DNA from: Labilibaculum antarcticum
GTDB taxonomy: Bacteria; Bacteroidota; Bacteroidia; Bacteroidales; Marinifilaceae
NCBI RefSeq assembly: GCF_002356295.1
Contig: NZ_AP018042.1
Span: 62,001 to 126,000, forward strand
Direction: 5' to 3'
Length of the DNA stretch: 64,000 bases
The position numbers and the translations under genes are program-made. Each line of letters opens with the position of its first letter. Within the stretch, counting starts at the first letter, position 1. This document shows positions 28,723-38,182 of the stretch, in pieces. The notes beneath the pieces are model-generated. The model saw only the letters and a program-made list of their open reading frames with translations. It ran no database searches and had not been told where the DNA came from.

Positions 28723-30552
28723 ATGAAAATTCACAAACTAATTGGTTCCACTTTACTAATTGTGCTTACTACAACTTTTATTTGGGGACAATCCCAAGTG
28801 ACTGTTGATTTTAGTGCGAGTAAAAGTTATGGGAACATTTCAAGTCTTGATCGAGCTAAATTCTTCAACATGCATGCTACTGCTAACAGCTTCAACCAAG
28901 AAGAATTATCTTATTTACAAAAACTAGATGTTGGATTTGGACGATCATTTGGAGCTCCTACCGTTGGAAATAAATCCATTCAAGGATTAATGTCTAAGGA
29001 ACAACACATGAAGAACATTCAAAAATCACGAAGTAATTATTTGAAATACAAGCATTCGCCTATCAATTTAAGTCGCGATCTTATCTATACATCACATCCT
29101 ACAAGCGAACATGGCAACTATGGATTTGAATGGAAAGGATTAAATGCAGATTACACAAAAGAAGTCGATTACGTAGTGACTGAATTTAAAGAGCTATATG
29201 GTAAAAAAGAAGATGGTGAAGTTCCACTACCAAAATTCTATGAACCTTTAAATGAGCCATTTGTTCATACCACAGATATAAAAGGAGCAAAAGCTGAAGA
29301 TGTTAGGCTTGAGATGTCTCGATTTCACAAAGCTTTGGCTATTGGCTTGCACAAAGAAGTGCCCGAACTAAAGATTGGTGGCTTTTCGTCCGCTTGGCCA
29401 TCGGTTGAATTGTGGGATTTTAGACATTGGGAGGAACGCATGAAATTATTCATGGATGTAGCGGGTGCTGAAATGGATTTTTTATCCTATCACATTTACG
29501 ATGGCAAAAATGTTACGGGTGGCGATTCATTTCGTACTGGAAGTAATGCCGAAGCAATTATGGATTTGGTTGATGCCTACGGAGCGATTAAATGGGGACA
29601 ACCAAAACCCATTGTCTTTTCGGAACATGGCATGACAAGACCCGATTGGCAAGGAACTCCATACAGTGAATTACGCGATTGGAAGAACATTAGATCGTAC
29701 AATCACCAAATAATGCAATTCATGGATCGCCCCGATCAAATTCTAAAAGTAGTTTCCTTTATCACTGGCAAAGCTGAATGGTTTAAAACTCCAGGAAATG
29801 ATCCTTATCCTTGGGTTATTCTGCGAAAAGTAAATGGCAAATATGAATGGACTCACTTGATTAAACTCTATGAATTTTGGAAGGATGTAAAAGGCAATTA
29901 TACGGATATTCAATCTTCAGATCCTGATGTATTGACTCACGCTTTTGTTGATAATAACAAAGCATATATTGTCTTAAGTAATTTGGAACTTCACGAAAGT
30001 AAGGTAGATCTAAACTTTAAAAATTTACCAAATGTAAAATCCTTAAAAATTAGAAGATTATTTTTGGCAAATGGAAAACCAAATTTAGAAACCGAATCTA
30101 TTTCCACTGATACAAAAGAACTTGCATTAAGAAAAGATGAAGCTGTAATTTTGGAGTATACTTTTAAGAAAAAACTCAAACAAAATAAGCACTTAACGCT
30201 TACAAACTATTATGCAAGTGAATATTTAAAACCAATAGAAGATAAAAAACCAATTGCATTTGAGATGAATAAAGTGAAGCCAAATGTGGAAAGAGCAAGT
30301 TTAAAATTGGGAATTGCTCGTCCGTTGGATAAATCGCTTCAAGCAAATTTAACTTTTAATGGACAAAAAATTGATTTCCCTATAGATTGGAAAGGTTACG
30401 ATCAGGCGGATAGAATCAAAACTGGTTTCTTTGGTGTTATTGAGGTAAATATTCCATCTGAAATGATCAAAGAAAACAACTTTATCAAATTAACTTTCAA
30501 TGAAAATGGAGGAAGAGTTAGTTCTGTTAAATTGAGTGTTTTGAACAACTAA
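28723..30552 (+). CDS. GH86 beta-agarase/beta-porphyranase
   Basis: 609 residues, signal peptide to about IWGQ. A TIM barrel (about 25-390) holds the acid/base Glu178 in FYEPLNEPFVH and the nucleophile Glu301 in VFSEHGMTRPDW; the separation (123) is close to that of characterised porphyranases. Two beta-sandwich domains follow, as in Bacteroides plebeius GH86. Members cut agarose or porphyran inside the chain. This gene is the strongest pointer to an agaran substrate. No lipobox is visible, so it may be periplasmic or secreted. It is the last gene of its operon, followed by a clear terminator. Confidence 0.9.
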   Translation: MKIHKLIGSTLLIVLTTTFIWGQSQVTVDFSASKSYGNISSLDRAKFFNMHATANSFNQEELSYLQKLDVGFGRSFGAPTVGNKSIQGLMSKEQHMKNIQKSRSNYLKYKHSPINLSRDLIYTSHPTSEHGNYGFEWKGLNADYTKEVDYVVTEFKELYGKKEDGEVPLPKFYEPLNEPFVHTTDIKGAKAEDVRLEMSRFHKALAIGLHKEVPELKIGGFSSAWPSVELWDFRHWEERMKLFMDVAGAEMDFLSYHIYDGKNVTGGDSFRTGSNAEAIMDLVDAYGAIKWGQPKPIVFSEHGMTRPDWQGTPYSELRDWKNIRSYNHQIMQFMDRPDQILKVVSFITGKAEWFKTPGNDPYPWVILRKVNGKYEWTHLIKLYEFWKDVKGNYTDIQSSDPDVLTHAFVDNNKAYIVLSNLELHESKVDLNFKNLPNVKSLKIRRLFLANGKPNLETESISTDTKELALRKDEAVILEYTFKKKLKQNKHLTLTNYYASEYLKPIEDKKPIAFEMNKVKPNVERASLKLGIARPLDKSLQANLTFNGQKIDFPIDWKGYDQADRIKTGFFGVIEVNIPSEMIKENNFIKLTFNENGGRVSSVKLSVLNN

Positions 30553-30572
30553 ATTTGTACACTTATTAAATA

Positions 30573-30610
30573 AAATGAGTCTTTTACCTTTATGGTTTTA
30601 AGACTCATTT
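30573..30610 (+). terminator. Intrinsic terminator after GH86
   Basis: 11-bp perfect stem (AAATGAGTCTT / AAGACTCATTT), then CTTTTTGTTTT. Confidence 0.85.
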
Positions 30611-30869
30611 CTTTTTGTTTTAAGAAAGTTCAAAATAACGTCCATTTAATTACTGAACTTTTACTCAACAGTAGCAACTTTTCTTTAAAACTCGTTTTTA
30701 TATTTAGCCTAAAAGTCAAAGAAAACCACAAATAACACCTGATTATCTGAACTTTATCTTGTTCATTCTTTTGAATTGCCATTGAACATGATTAAGTTCA
30801 AAGAAATTAATTGGTTTCAATAAATTTATGGATCATCTAATAGTAGTTCTTTTTGAAATAAACCAAAGA

Positions 30870-32159
30870 ATGACAAAGCAACTGTTCATTACATTGATTA
30901 TTGTATTTTTTACAATTTCTTGTAAAACCTCTTCGCAAGAAGTTGAATTATGGAATCATATTCCGAATGGAACAGAATTGCCAAACTCAAGAGGTTTAGA
31001 AGCAGAATTCCTGCACGAAACAACAAACAAAACCTTATATATTACTTCCATTGAGAAACTGAAATATGCTTGGTGTACTATTTCGACCCCAGAAAACACT
31101 TGGAATTTGGGAAAAACTCAATGTATAGAAGCTCAATTTACAAATGCTGGTGATGTGCCTGTAGAAATTATATTCTGGGTAGATGCCAATAAAGGTTGGG
31201 ATGCTGTAGTAGCGAAAGCAAAACTGAATGTTGGAGAGAGCAAAACCTTAAGCTGTAATTTAAGGGATACATTTCCCGATGGAACACGAAAAATCAATCC
31301 AAATCGAATAAATCGCATTCAGTTTATGTTGGTAAAACCTCAGCTTGATTCAAGACTGGTGGTAAGTGAATTAAAAGCTGTTGGAAGTATTGACGAATGG
31401 AAAACACCCATTGCACGTTTGGAAGTACCTGATCTGGAATACACAAGTCCTCATGAAGGCAAAAGGGTTTGGTATCAGCCCAATAGTTTAAAAGGAAGTA
31501 AAAAGTATACTGCACTTTACTTGCCCACCGATTGGAAACCAAATAGAAAGTACCCTGTAATTGTTGAATTTCCGGGTAATATCTATTTCACAGAGCATTG
31601 TTATTCATCTGGGCGACCTGAAGCTTGTACCATTGGTTATGGAATGAGCAAAGGCGAAGGTGCAATATGGATCAGCATGCCTTTTGTAAATGACAATTCG
31701 AATGATATCTCGGAGGATGGCTGGGAAAATCCTGATCATACTGCCAAGCTCTCCGTCGAGACAGTTACTGAAATCATCCAAAAATATGGAGGAGATAAGG
31801 ACAAATTAATTTTGACAGGTTTTTCGAGAGGTGCCATTGCTTGCGGTTTTATTGGTTTACGTAACGATGCAATTGCTTCTTTGTGGAAAGGAATTCATGC
31901 CTGCCAACATTATGATGGTGATGGCTGGCAAGGAGCAAAAATGGAAGACGCCAAATCACGAATAAAACGCTTTCGAGGCGAGTATTTTCACACCGACAAT
32001 TCGGGTGAGGAACCATGCAAAATGCTTTCTGAAGCTAATATATCAACCCAATATGTCAATTCAGGATTAGGTGCACATGCAAGCGCCATGTTTTTAGACG
32101 ACAGAACATCTACTCTTGAACTTAGAGAATGGTATCAAAAATTAATCAACCCAAAATAA
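30870..32159 (+). CDS. Two-domain esterase-like lipoprotein
   Basis: The start is placed at ATG 30870 rather than 30828 because it gives a good lipoprotein signal (IIVFFTISC, Cys18); 429 residues. The N-terminal half (about 30-170) is a beta-rich domain (YAWCTISTPENTW, NRINRIQFMLVKP) like a carbohydrate-binding module. The C-terminal half is an alpha/beta hydrolase with VIVEFPGN as oxyanion region, nucleophile Ser319 in TGFSRGAIACG and a candidate His403 in GLGAHAS. I do not recognise a named esterase family. It opens a plus-strand operon with GH117 genes (3 bp to the next), so an acyl or other ester on the galactan is the likely target (inference). Confidence 0.75.
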   Translation: MTKQLFITLIIVFFTISCKTSSQEVELWNHIPNGTELPNSRGLEAEFLHETTNKTLYITSIEKLKYAWCTISTPENTWNLGKTQCIEAQFTNAGDVPVEIIFWVDANKGWDAVVAKAKLNVGESKTLSCNLRDTFPDGTRKINPNRINRIQFMLVKPQLDSRLVVSELKAVGSIDEWKTPIARLEVPDLEYTSPHEGKRVWYQPNSLKGSKKYTALYLPTDWKPNRKYPVIVEFPGNIYFTEHCYSSGRPEACTIGYGMSKGEGAIWISMPFVNDNSNDISEDGWENPDHTAKLSVETVTEIIQKYGGDKDKLILTGFSRGAIACGFIGLRNDAIASLWKGIHACQHYDGDGWQGAKMEDAKSRIKRFRGEYFHTDNSGEEPCKMLSEANISTQYVNSGLGAHASAMFLDDRTSTLELREWYQKLINPK

Positions 32160-32162
32160 AAG

Positions 32163-33425
32163 ATGAAAAACATTATTATTGCCTTTATAGTAGCTGTAAT
32201 TCTCTCTTCTTGCGATTCAAAGCAAGGGCCTTTCCCATACACCGTAACAAAAGAAACAGCCAATCGCGAGTTGAGTGCTGCCATGAAACGAAGCTTCGAA
32301 AATTACGACGGAATTCATCCTTTTGATAATGAGCTGTATTCACAATTTAAATACACTGAATTAAAAGGATTAGATTATCATGGACACGATGGCACGATTT
32401 CGCGTCGCGACCCATCGAAAGTGATCTTTGAAAATGGCAAATACTATGTGTGGTACACCTATCGAAATACAATTGTTCCACCTATTGGTGCAGCGCGAGC
32501 TGCAGAAAGTACAGATAGCATTCCCTCCACCGATTGGGATTTATGTGAAATTTGGTATGCTACCAGTGAAGATGGTTTTACCTGGGAAGAGCAAGGTGTT
32601 GCCATTCCCAGACCTCCAAAGCCAGAAGTAGGCTGGCGTTCAGTTTCTACAACTGATATCTTAAAATGGAAAGAAAAATATTATTTGTATTACCAAGGTT
32701 TTTTGGAAGCTAGTGGAAAAAGTGGAGACTATTGCCCTGTAGCAATGTCGTACGCCGACTCTCCTAACGGACCATGGACACCTGTTAAAGGTGCGGTAAT
32801 TGAGAATGGACCAGAAGGTTCATGGGATCAATATGCTATTCACGATCCTTACCCATTGGTTCACGATGGCAAAATTTATCTGTATTACAAATCAGCTTTT
32901 AATCGTCCGGGTAATGTTTGGGTAGCAGGAGGTTTAGCCATTGCGGAAGATCCAATGGGTCCATTTAAAAAACACCCTTTAAATCCTGTATTGAACTCAG
33001 GTCATGAAGTAAGTCTTTTCCCTTTCAAAGAAGGTGTGGCAGCAATCATGGTAAAAGATGGCAACGAGCACTTTACCATTAATTATGCCAAAGACTGGGT
33101 GAACTTCGAGGTAGCTGCATACACCGAAATGACCCCTATTGCACCAGGCCCTTTTGTACCTGATGCTTTTACCAACACAACTGATGGCCGAGGAATTACC
33201 TGGGGACTCTCCCACTTTACCAATGCTGGTAAAAATGGTATTAACCCGCACTCCATTCTTGCACGTTTCGATTGTGACCTTAGCCAGGATATACATGATC
33301 CCGTGATGAAACAAACAGGCACCTTTCACAACATCGATGTTTATTTTAAACAAGGAATAAATATCAAGCAACGTGAACGTATTAACGATCAGACAAAAAA
33401 AGTAAAGGAAAATAAAAGGAAGTAA
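32163..33425 (+). CDS. GH117-type alpha-1,3-(3,6-anhydro)-L-galactosidase
   Basis: 420 residues, lipobox VILSSC (Cys17). Five-bladed propeller with the GH117 pattern: RELSAAMKRSFENYDG helix used for dimer swapping, Asp83 in SRRDPSKVI, DWDLCEIWYATSEDGFTW, Asp228 in IHDPYPL, and His281-Glu282 in LNSGHEVSLFPF. These match the Asp/Asp/His-Glu set of characterised neoagarobiose hydrolases by order and approximate spacing. The enzyme would remove terminal 3,6-anhydro-L-galactose from agar oligosaccharides. It is followed 25 bp later by a paralogue with the same motifs. Confidence 0.88.
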   Translation: MKNIIIAFIVAVILSSCDSKQGPFPYTVTKETANRELSAAMKRSFENYDGIHPFDNELYSQFKYTELKGLDYHGHDGTISRRDPSKVIFENGKYYVWYTYRNTIVPPIGAARAAESTDSIPSTDWDLCEIWYATSEDGFTWEEQGVAIPRPPKPEVGWRSVSTTDILKWKEKYYLYYQGFLEASGKSGDYCPVAMSYADSPNGPWTPVKGAVIENGPEGSWDQYAIHDPYPLVHDGKIYLYYKSAFNRPGNVWVAGGLAIAEDPMGPFKKHPLNPVLNSGHEVSLFPFKEGVAAIMVKDGNEHFTINYAKDWVNFEVAAYTEMTPIAPGPFVPDAFTNTTDGRGITWGLSHFTNAGKNGINPHSILARFDCDLSQDIHDPVMKQTGTFHNIDVYFKQGINIKQRERINDQTKKVKENKRK

Positions 33426-33450
33426 ATCTATATCATCAGTTATTCCAATC

Positions 33451-34746
33451 ATGAAAACGATCAAACTTCAATCTATTCTATTTATTGGCTTACTATTGTT
33501 TGTAAGTTCATCTTGCAAACAACAAGTAAATCAGCAATCTGAAAAAACGGAACATCAGGTGTTTCCACATAAAATGCCAACAGAAAAACCGGACTTTCCG
33601 ATGAGCTCAGCCATAGAACGCATGTTCGATTATTCTACACCACGTGTGCAGGACAACGAACTTTATTCGCTATTCAAGTACACCCAATTAGAAGGCCTCG
33701 ATTATAATAATCATGATGGAACCATTTCACGTCGTGATCCTTCCCGCCCCATTTTTGTAAATGGCAAATACTATATGTGGTACACCAAAAGACAAACTAA
33801 AGTACCGCCCATTGGGGCTAAACGTGCGGCTGAAGCTACGGATGAAATTCCATCTACCGATTGGGATTTATGCGACCTTTGGTACGCTACGAGCGAAGAT
33901 GGCTTTACGTGGGATGAACAAGGTATTGCCGTGGCAAGACCAGCAAAACCGGCTTTAGGATGGCGCTCTATTGCGACACCTGATATTCTTGTTTGGAAAG
34001 GAAAATACTACTTGTATTTCCAGGCTTTTAATGAACCAAGTGGAACAAAAGGAGATTGGTGTCCTATTTCAATGGCCTATGCCGATTCGCCCGATGGTCC
34101 ATGGACACATGTAGGTAAAACGGTAGTTCCTTTCGGAAAAAAAGGAGAATGGGATCAAGACCAGACACAAGACCCTCATCCAATTGTTTACAAAGGAAAA
34201 ATTTATTTGTATTACAAGGCTGCTTATAACAAATGGCCTGATTTGAGAGATAAATATGCTGTTGCACACGGCTTAGCAATCGCAGATGATCCGTTTGGAC
34301 CATTCAAAAAACACCCTTTAAATCCCGTTTTGAATTCAGGTCATGAAACAACTTACTTTCCATTTAAAGAAGGAATTGCCGCTTTAGTGATTAAAGATGG
34401 AAACGAGCGAGAAACTATGCAGTACGCTGAGGATGGAGTGAATTTCAAAATCGCTTCGAGTGTGTCACTAACTCCAACAGCAACTGGTTTTTATACTCCC
34501 GATGCTTTTACAAATACAAATTACGGAAGAGGTGTAAGCTGGGGGCTATGTCACTTTATTAATGCGGGGAAATATGGTGTAAATCAACATTCTATTATTG
34601 CCCGTGTTGATTGTGACCTAAGCCTAGATTGTAATGAACCATCCTTAAAGCGGACAGGAGTTTGGCACAAACCGGATGTTTATTTTAAGCAAGGATTAGG
34701 CGGTTTAAAAACAAAACGTAAAGGCAAACCAAACAAGAACGATTAA
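33451..34746 (+). CDS. GH117-type alpha-1,3-(3,6-anhydro)-L-galactosidase (paralogue 2)
   Basis: 431 residues, lipobox FVSSSC (Cys22). Same architecture as the preceding gene, with Asp96 in SRRDPSRP, Asp241 in TQDPHPI and His298-Glu299 in LNSGHETTYFPF. The N-terminal helix is more divergent (PMSSAIERMFDYSTP), suggesting a different oligomer contact or substrate. Keeping two adjacent paralogues plus a third at 48317 suggests division of labour between, for example, plain and methylated or sulfated ends; that is inference. Confidence 0.88.
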   Translation: MKTIKLQSILFIGLLLFVSSSCKQQVNQQSEKTEHQVFPHKMPTEKPDFPMSSAIERMFDYSTPRVQDNELYSLFKYTQLEGLDYNNHDGTISRRDPSRPIFVNGKYYMWYTKRQTKVPPIGAKRAAEATDEIPSTDWDLCDLWYATSEDGFTWDEQGIAVARPAKPALGWRSIATPDILVWKGKYYLYFQAFNEPSGTKGDWCPISMAYADSPDGPWTHVGKTVVPFGKKGEWDQDQTQDPHPIVYKGKIYLYYKAAYNKWPDLRDKYAVAHGLAIADDPFGPFKKHPLNPVLNSGHETTYFPFKEGIAALVIKDGNERETMQYAEDGVNFKIASSVSLTPTATGFYTPDAFTNTNYGRGVSWGLCHFINAGKYGVNQHSIIARVDCDLSLDCNEPSLKRTGVWHKPDVYFKQGLGGLKTKRKGKPNKND

Positions 34747-34756
34747 AAACTATCCT

Positions 34757-35863
34757 ATGAAATACAGGCTAATAACTGCATTAATAATTACATGGATAAT
34801 CCTTAGTAAAGTATGTACTGCACAAACCGATTTTGATTTCCAGAAACTCCTTCCAGAGAAATTTGATAAATCGAACATTATTAGTGAGAAAGATTATAAT
34901 GTATGGGGGACCAACGTACTGAAAGGAAAAGATGGAAAATACCATGCCATTTATTCTCGCTGGTTAAAGTCACGCGGGCATCATGGATGGGTAACACACT
35001 CAGAGATAGCACACGCTGTTTCTGATAAGCTTACAGGTCCTTATAAGTTCAAGAATGTTGTGCTTCCTGCACGCGGGAATGAATTTTGGGATGGTGATTG
35101 CACTCATAATCCTCATGTAATAGAACAGGATGGCAAATACTATCTCTACTATATGGGAAACCATGGAAGTGGTTACTGGCAAAAAACTCCTGACGATAGA
35201 AAACCATCTATAAAAGATGATGCAGAATGGTGGGTAAATCGAAACAATCAACGCGTGGGCTTGGCTGTCACCAATGATTTAAATGGTGAATGGAAACGAT
35301 TTGACAAGCCTTTAATTGATGTGACAGGAAATAGAATGATGACCTCGACACCAACCATTTCGAAACGTAATGATGGGAAGTTTTTGCTAATCTATAAGTA
35401 TGTGAAACCGCATCCAAAATTTAAAAATGGAAAAGTGATTCATGTAACTGCCACTTCCATATCTCCTATGGGTCCTTTTGAAGATACTGGTATTCCATTC
35501 ATTACACATCCAAGCGCATCATTCGCCATTGACGATCATTTGGAATGGATTTTCAATGGCAACTACTATTGCATTGCTAAAGACTCACGCGGTGCATGGA
35601 GCGATTATCCAGATGGCTCTACAATGTTGTTCGAATCAGACGATATGGGCTTGGATTGGAAACCTGCCAAAAATTTTCTTGTTCTCAAGGCTGGAGAAAT
35701 AAAATGGACCGATGGCTCTGTTACAAAAACAGAACGTACCGCTGATATGCCCAAATTTTATATGGAAGATGGTGTTCCCAAAGCATTGATTATTGCCATT
35801 CTACCAAAGGACAGTGAAATATCTTATTCCTTAGTTATCCCATTAAAAAAAACAAAACAGTAA
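34757..35863 (+). CDS. Beta-propeller glycosidase-like protein (GH43/GH117-clan type, family unassigned)
   Basis: 368 residues with a signal peptide (to about CTAQ). Blade repeats are evident: VLKGKDGKYHAIYSRW, FWDGDCTHNPHVIEQDGKYY, RVGLAVTNDLNGEWKRFDKP, TPTISKRNDGKFLLIYKYVK, EWIFNGNYYCIAKD. It lacks the SRRDP and SGHE motifs of GH117 and the DPxxxxxDGxxY triad of GH43, so I cannot place it in a numbered family. A paralogue lies at 40565-41674 and a broken copy at 38183-38812. The conserved FWDGxCTHNP is a likely active-site segment. It sits in the GH117 operon (10-bp gap), probably an exo-glycosidase on the same substrate. Confidence 0.7.
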   Translation: MKYRLITALIITWIILSKVCTAQTDFDFQKLLPEKFDKSNIISEKDYNVWGTNVLKGKDGKYHAIYSRWLKSRGHHGWVTHSEIAHAVSDKLTGPYKFKNVVLPARGNEFWDGDCTHNPHVIEQDGKYYLYYMGNHGSGYWQKTPDDRKPSIKDDAEWWVNRNNQRVGLAVTNDLNGEWKRFDKPLIDVTGNRMMTSTPTISKRNDGKFLLIYKYVKPHPKFKNGKVIHVTATSISPMGPFEDTGIPFITHPSASFAIDDHLEWIFNGNYYCIAKDSRGAWSDYPDGSTMLFESDDMGLDWKPAKNFLVLKAGEIKWTDGSVTKTERTADMPKFYMEDGVPKALIIAILPKDSEISYSLVIPLKKTKQ

Positions 35864-35952
35864 AGGCCGAATTCTTTCGATTAAATATCTGAATATCCAG
35901 TGGCTTATGAATTAATAACTAATCGCACAAAGTGCTTAAATATTATATAAAA

Positions 35953-38160
35953 ATGAAGAACAGATCATTACATGTATTTCTGGTTTTGTTAAGCCTGCTT
36001 CTCATAAACGTAACTGTTAGTGCGCAAGATGTTAATTTCTCATTTTTGGATGCCAGCCTTCCCATTGAGGAGCGAGCTGAAATTTTGGTTTCTCAAATGA
36101 CCATTGAAGAAAAAATCAGTCAGATGACTCATGTATCTGCTGCAATTCCCCGACTAAATGTACCCGATTACAACTGGTGGAGCGAAGCACTTCATGGAGT
36201 GGCTCGTAATGGTAAGGCTACTATTTTTCCGCAAGCTATTGGTTTAGGCGCCACATTTGACCCTGAATTGGTAGAAAGAGTGGCTTCAGCCATCTCGACA
36301 GAGGCTCGTGCAAAATATACCATTGCGCAACAAATGGGAAACCATAGTAAATTTGCAGGCTTAACTTTTTGGTCGCCAACGGTTAATGTTTTTCGCGATC
36401 CTAGATATGGACGTGGTCAGGAATGTTACGGAGAAGATCCGTTTCTAATGTCTAGAATTGGAGTGGCTTTTGTAAAAGGTTTACAAGGTAATTCTCCAAA
36501 CCATCTGAAAGTTGCAGCTTGTGCCAAGCACTTTGTAATGCATTCGGGACCAGAGCATGGCAAACTGGAATTTAATGTAGAAGTCTCGAAACAAGATTTG
36601 TACGAAACATATTTCCCTGCATTTAAGGCTTTGGTAACCGAAGCTAAAGTTGAAGGTATTATGACAGCCTACAATATGGTGTTTGGTAAACCTTCATGTA
36701 CCAGTGAGTTTTTGGTAAAAGAAACCTTGCGGGAAGACTGGAAGTTTGATGGTTATGTGACTTCGGACTGTGGTGCTATTTCGGGTGCTGCCGGCAAACA
36801 GGGATATGCTAAATCTGTTCTTGAAGCATCTGCTCTGGCATTAAAAGCGGGCGTAAACCTAAACTGTGGAGGTTCTTATAACAACTTGAAAAAAGCATTG
36901 CAACAAGGATTGGTGACTGAAGATCTGATTACTGAACGAGTGGAACAATTGTTTAAGACACGTTTCCGCTTAGGCATGTTTGATGCAGATCCAGCTGACA
37001 ATCCATATTCCAAATTAGGTTCTGAGCACATTCATAGCAAAGAGCATATTGCTTTGGCTCGAGAAACAGCCCAAAAATCCATTGTACTATTAAAGAACAG
37101 GAATAACGTTTTACCGCTTTCTCCTGAAATAAAAGTGCCTTATGTTACCGGACCATTCGCTAACTCAAATGATATGTTAATGGGGAGTTATTATGGTGTA
37201 AGTACGGGATTAGTAACTATTCTGGAAGGTATTACCGATGCGGTTTCTTTGGGAACATCGCTTAATTATCGGAGCGGAGCACTGCCGTTTCAGGATAACA
37301 TCAACCCTAAAAACTGGGCTCCTAATGTAGCTGCCGAATCGGATGTTACTATTTGTGTAGTTGGCACAACTGCAGATATGGAAGGTGAAGGAGTAGATGC
37401 AATTGCATCGGCACATGGTGGCGATAAGGTAGACCTTAAATTACCTCAAAACCAAATTAATTATATCCATCAGATCATAGAAAAGAAAAAAGACAGTCCT
37501 TTAATTCTGGTAATTGCCAGTGGTGGTCCTGTTTCGTTAGAAGGCATCGAAGAGCATTGTGACGCCATTCTACAGATATGGTATCCTGGAGAGCAAGGTG
37601 GAAATGCGGTTGCGGATGTATTGTTTGGTAAAATATCTCCATCGGGTCACCTTCCAATTACTTTTCCAAAAAATGTAGATCAACTGCCCCCTTACGAAGC
37701 ATATTCGATGAAAGGGCGTACTTATAAATACATGACGAAAGAGCCTCTATTTCCTTTCGGATTTGGATTAACATACTCTACAACAAAACTTAGTAACATT
37801 CAACTAAATACGACAAAACTAAAGCCGAATATGTCCCTTGAGGTAAAAGTAGATGTAAACAATATTGGCAAGTTTGATATTGATGAAGTGATGCAGCTTT
37901 ATATCTGTCCGCAAGACACTACTGGTGGTATTCCTTTAAAAAGCATAAAGGCCTTTAATCGTGTTTCTTTGAAAAAAGGGGAAAAGAAAACAATGAACTT
38001 CTTAATTGATTCTGAAAACTTAAAGATAATTAACCAGAAAGGCGAAAAAGTATGGAGAAAGGGCGATTATAAAATTATAGTTGGGAATGCATCGCCGGGT
38101 GAATTGAGTGTGAAACTGGGTGCTGCAGTTCCTCAAGAAGCAATATTACATTTGCAGTAA
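35953..38160 (+). CDS. GH3 beta-glycosidase
   Basis: Start placed at ATG 35953; the longer frame begins at GTG 35932. About 735 residues with a signal peptide (to VSAQ). The GH3 N-terminal barrel has WWSEALHGVAR, RDPRYGRGQECYGEDP, KHFVMHSGPE and nucleophile Asp in GYVTSDCGAIS (about residue 272). The (alpha/beta)6 sandwich follows (SIVLLKNRNNVLPL) and a C-terminal fibronectin-like domain (VDVNNIGKFDIDEVMQLY). The SDCGAI signature is typical of beta-xylosidase-type GH3. Removal of xylose or another beta-linked branch is a reasonable guess, together with the GH43 proteins. Confidence 0.9.
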   Translation: MKNRSLHVFLVLLSLLLINVTVSAQDVNFSFLDASLPIEERAEILVSQMTIEEKISQMTHVSAAIPRLNVPDYNWWSEALHGVARNGKATIFPQAIGLGATFDPELVERVASAISTEARAKYTIAQQMGNHSKFAGLTFWSPTVNVFRDPRYGRGQECYGEDPFLMSRIGVAFVKGLQGNSPNHLKVAACAKHFVMHSGPEHGKLEFNVEVSKQDLYETYFPAFKALVTEAKVEGIMTAYNMVFGKPSCTSEFLVKETLREDWKFDGYVTSDCGAISGAAGKQGYAKSVLEASALALKAGVNLNCGGSYNNLKKALQQGLVTEDLITERVEQLFKTRFRLGMFDADPADNPYSKLGSEHIHSKEHIALARETAQKSIVLLKNRNNVLPLSPEIKVPYVTGPFANSNDMLMGSYYGVSTGLVTILEGITDAVSLGTSLNYRSGALPFQDNINPKNWAPNVAAESDVTICVVGTTADMEGEGVDAIASAHGGDKVDLKLPQNQINYIHQIIEKKKDSPLILVIASGGPVSLEGIEEHCDAILQIWYPGEQGGNAVADVLFGKISPSGHLPITFPKNVDQLPPYEAYSMKGRTYKYMTKEPLFPFGFGLTYSTTKLSNIQLNTTKLKPNMSLEVKVDVNNIGKFDIDEVMQLYICPQDTTGGIPLKSIKAFNRVSLKKGEKKTMNFLIDSENLKIINQKGEKVWRKGDYKIIVGNASPGELSVKLGAAVPQEAILHLQ

Positions 38161-38182
38161 TAATTTTATATCCGTATTAAAA

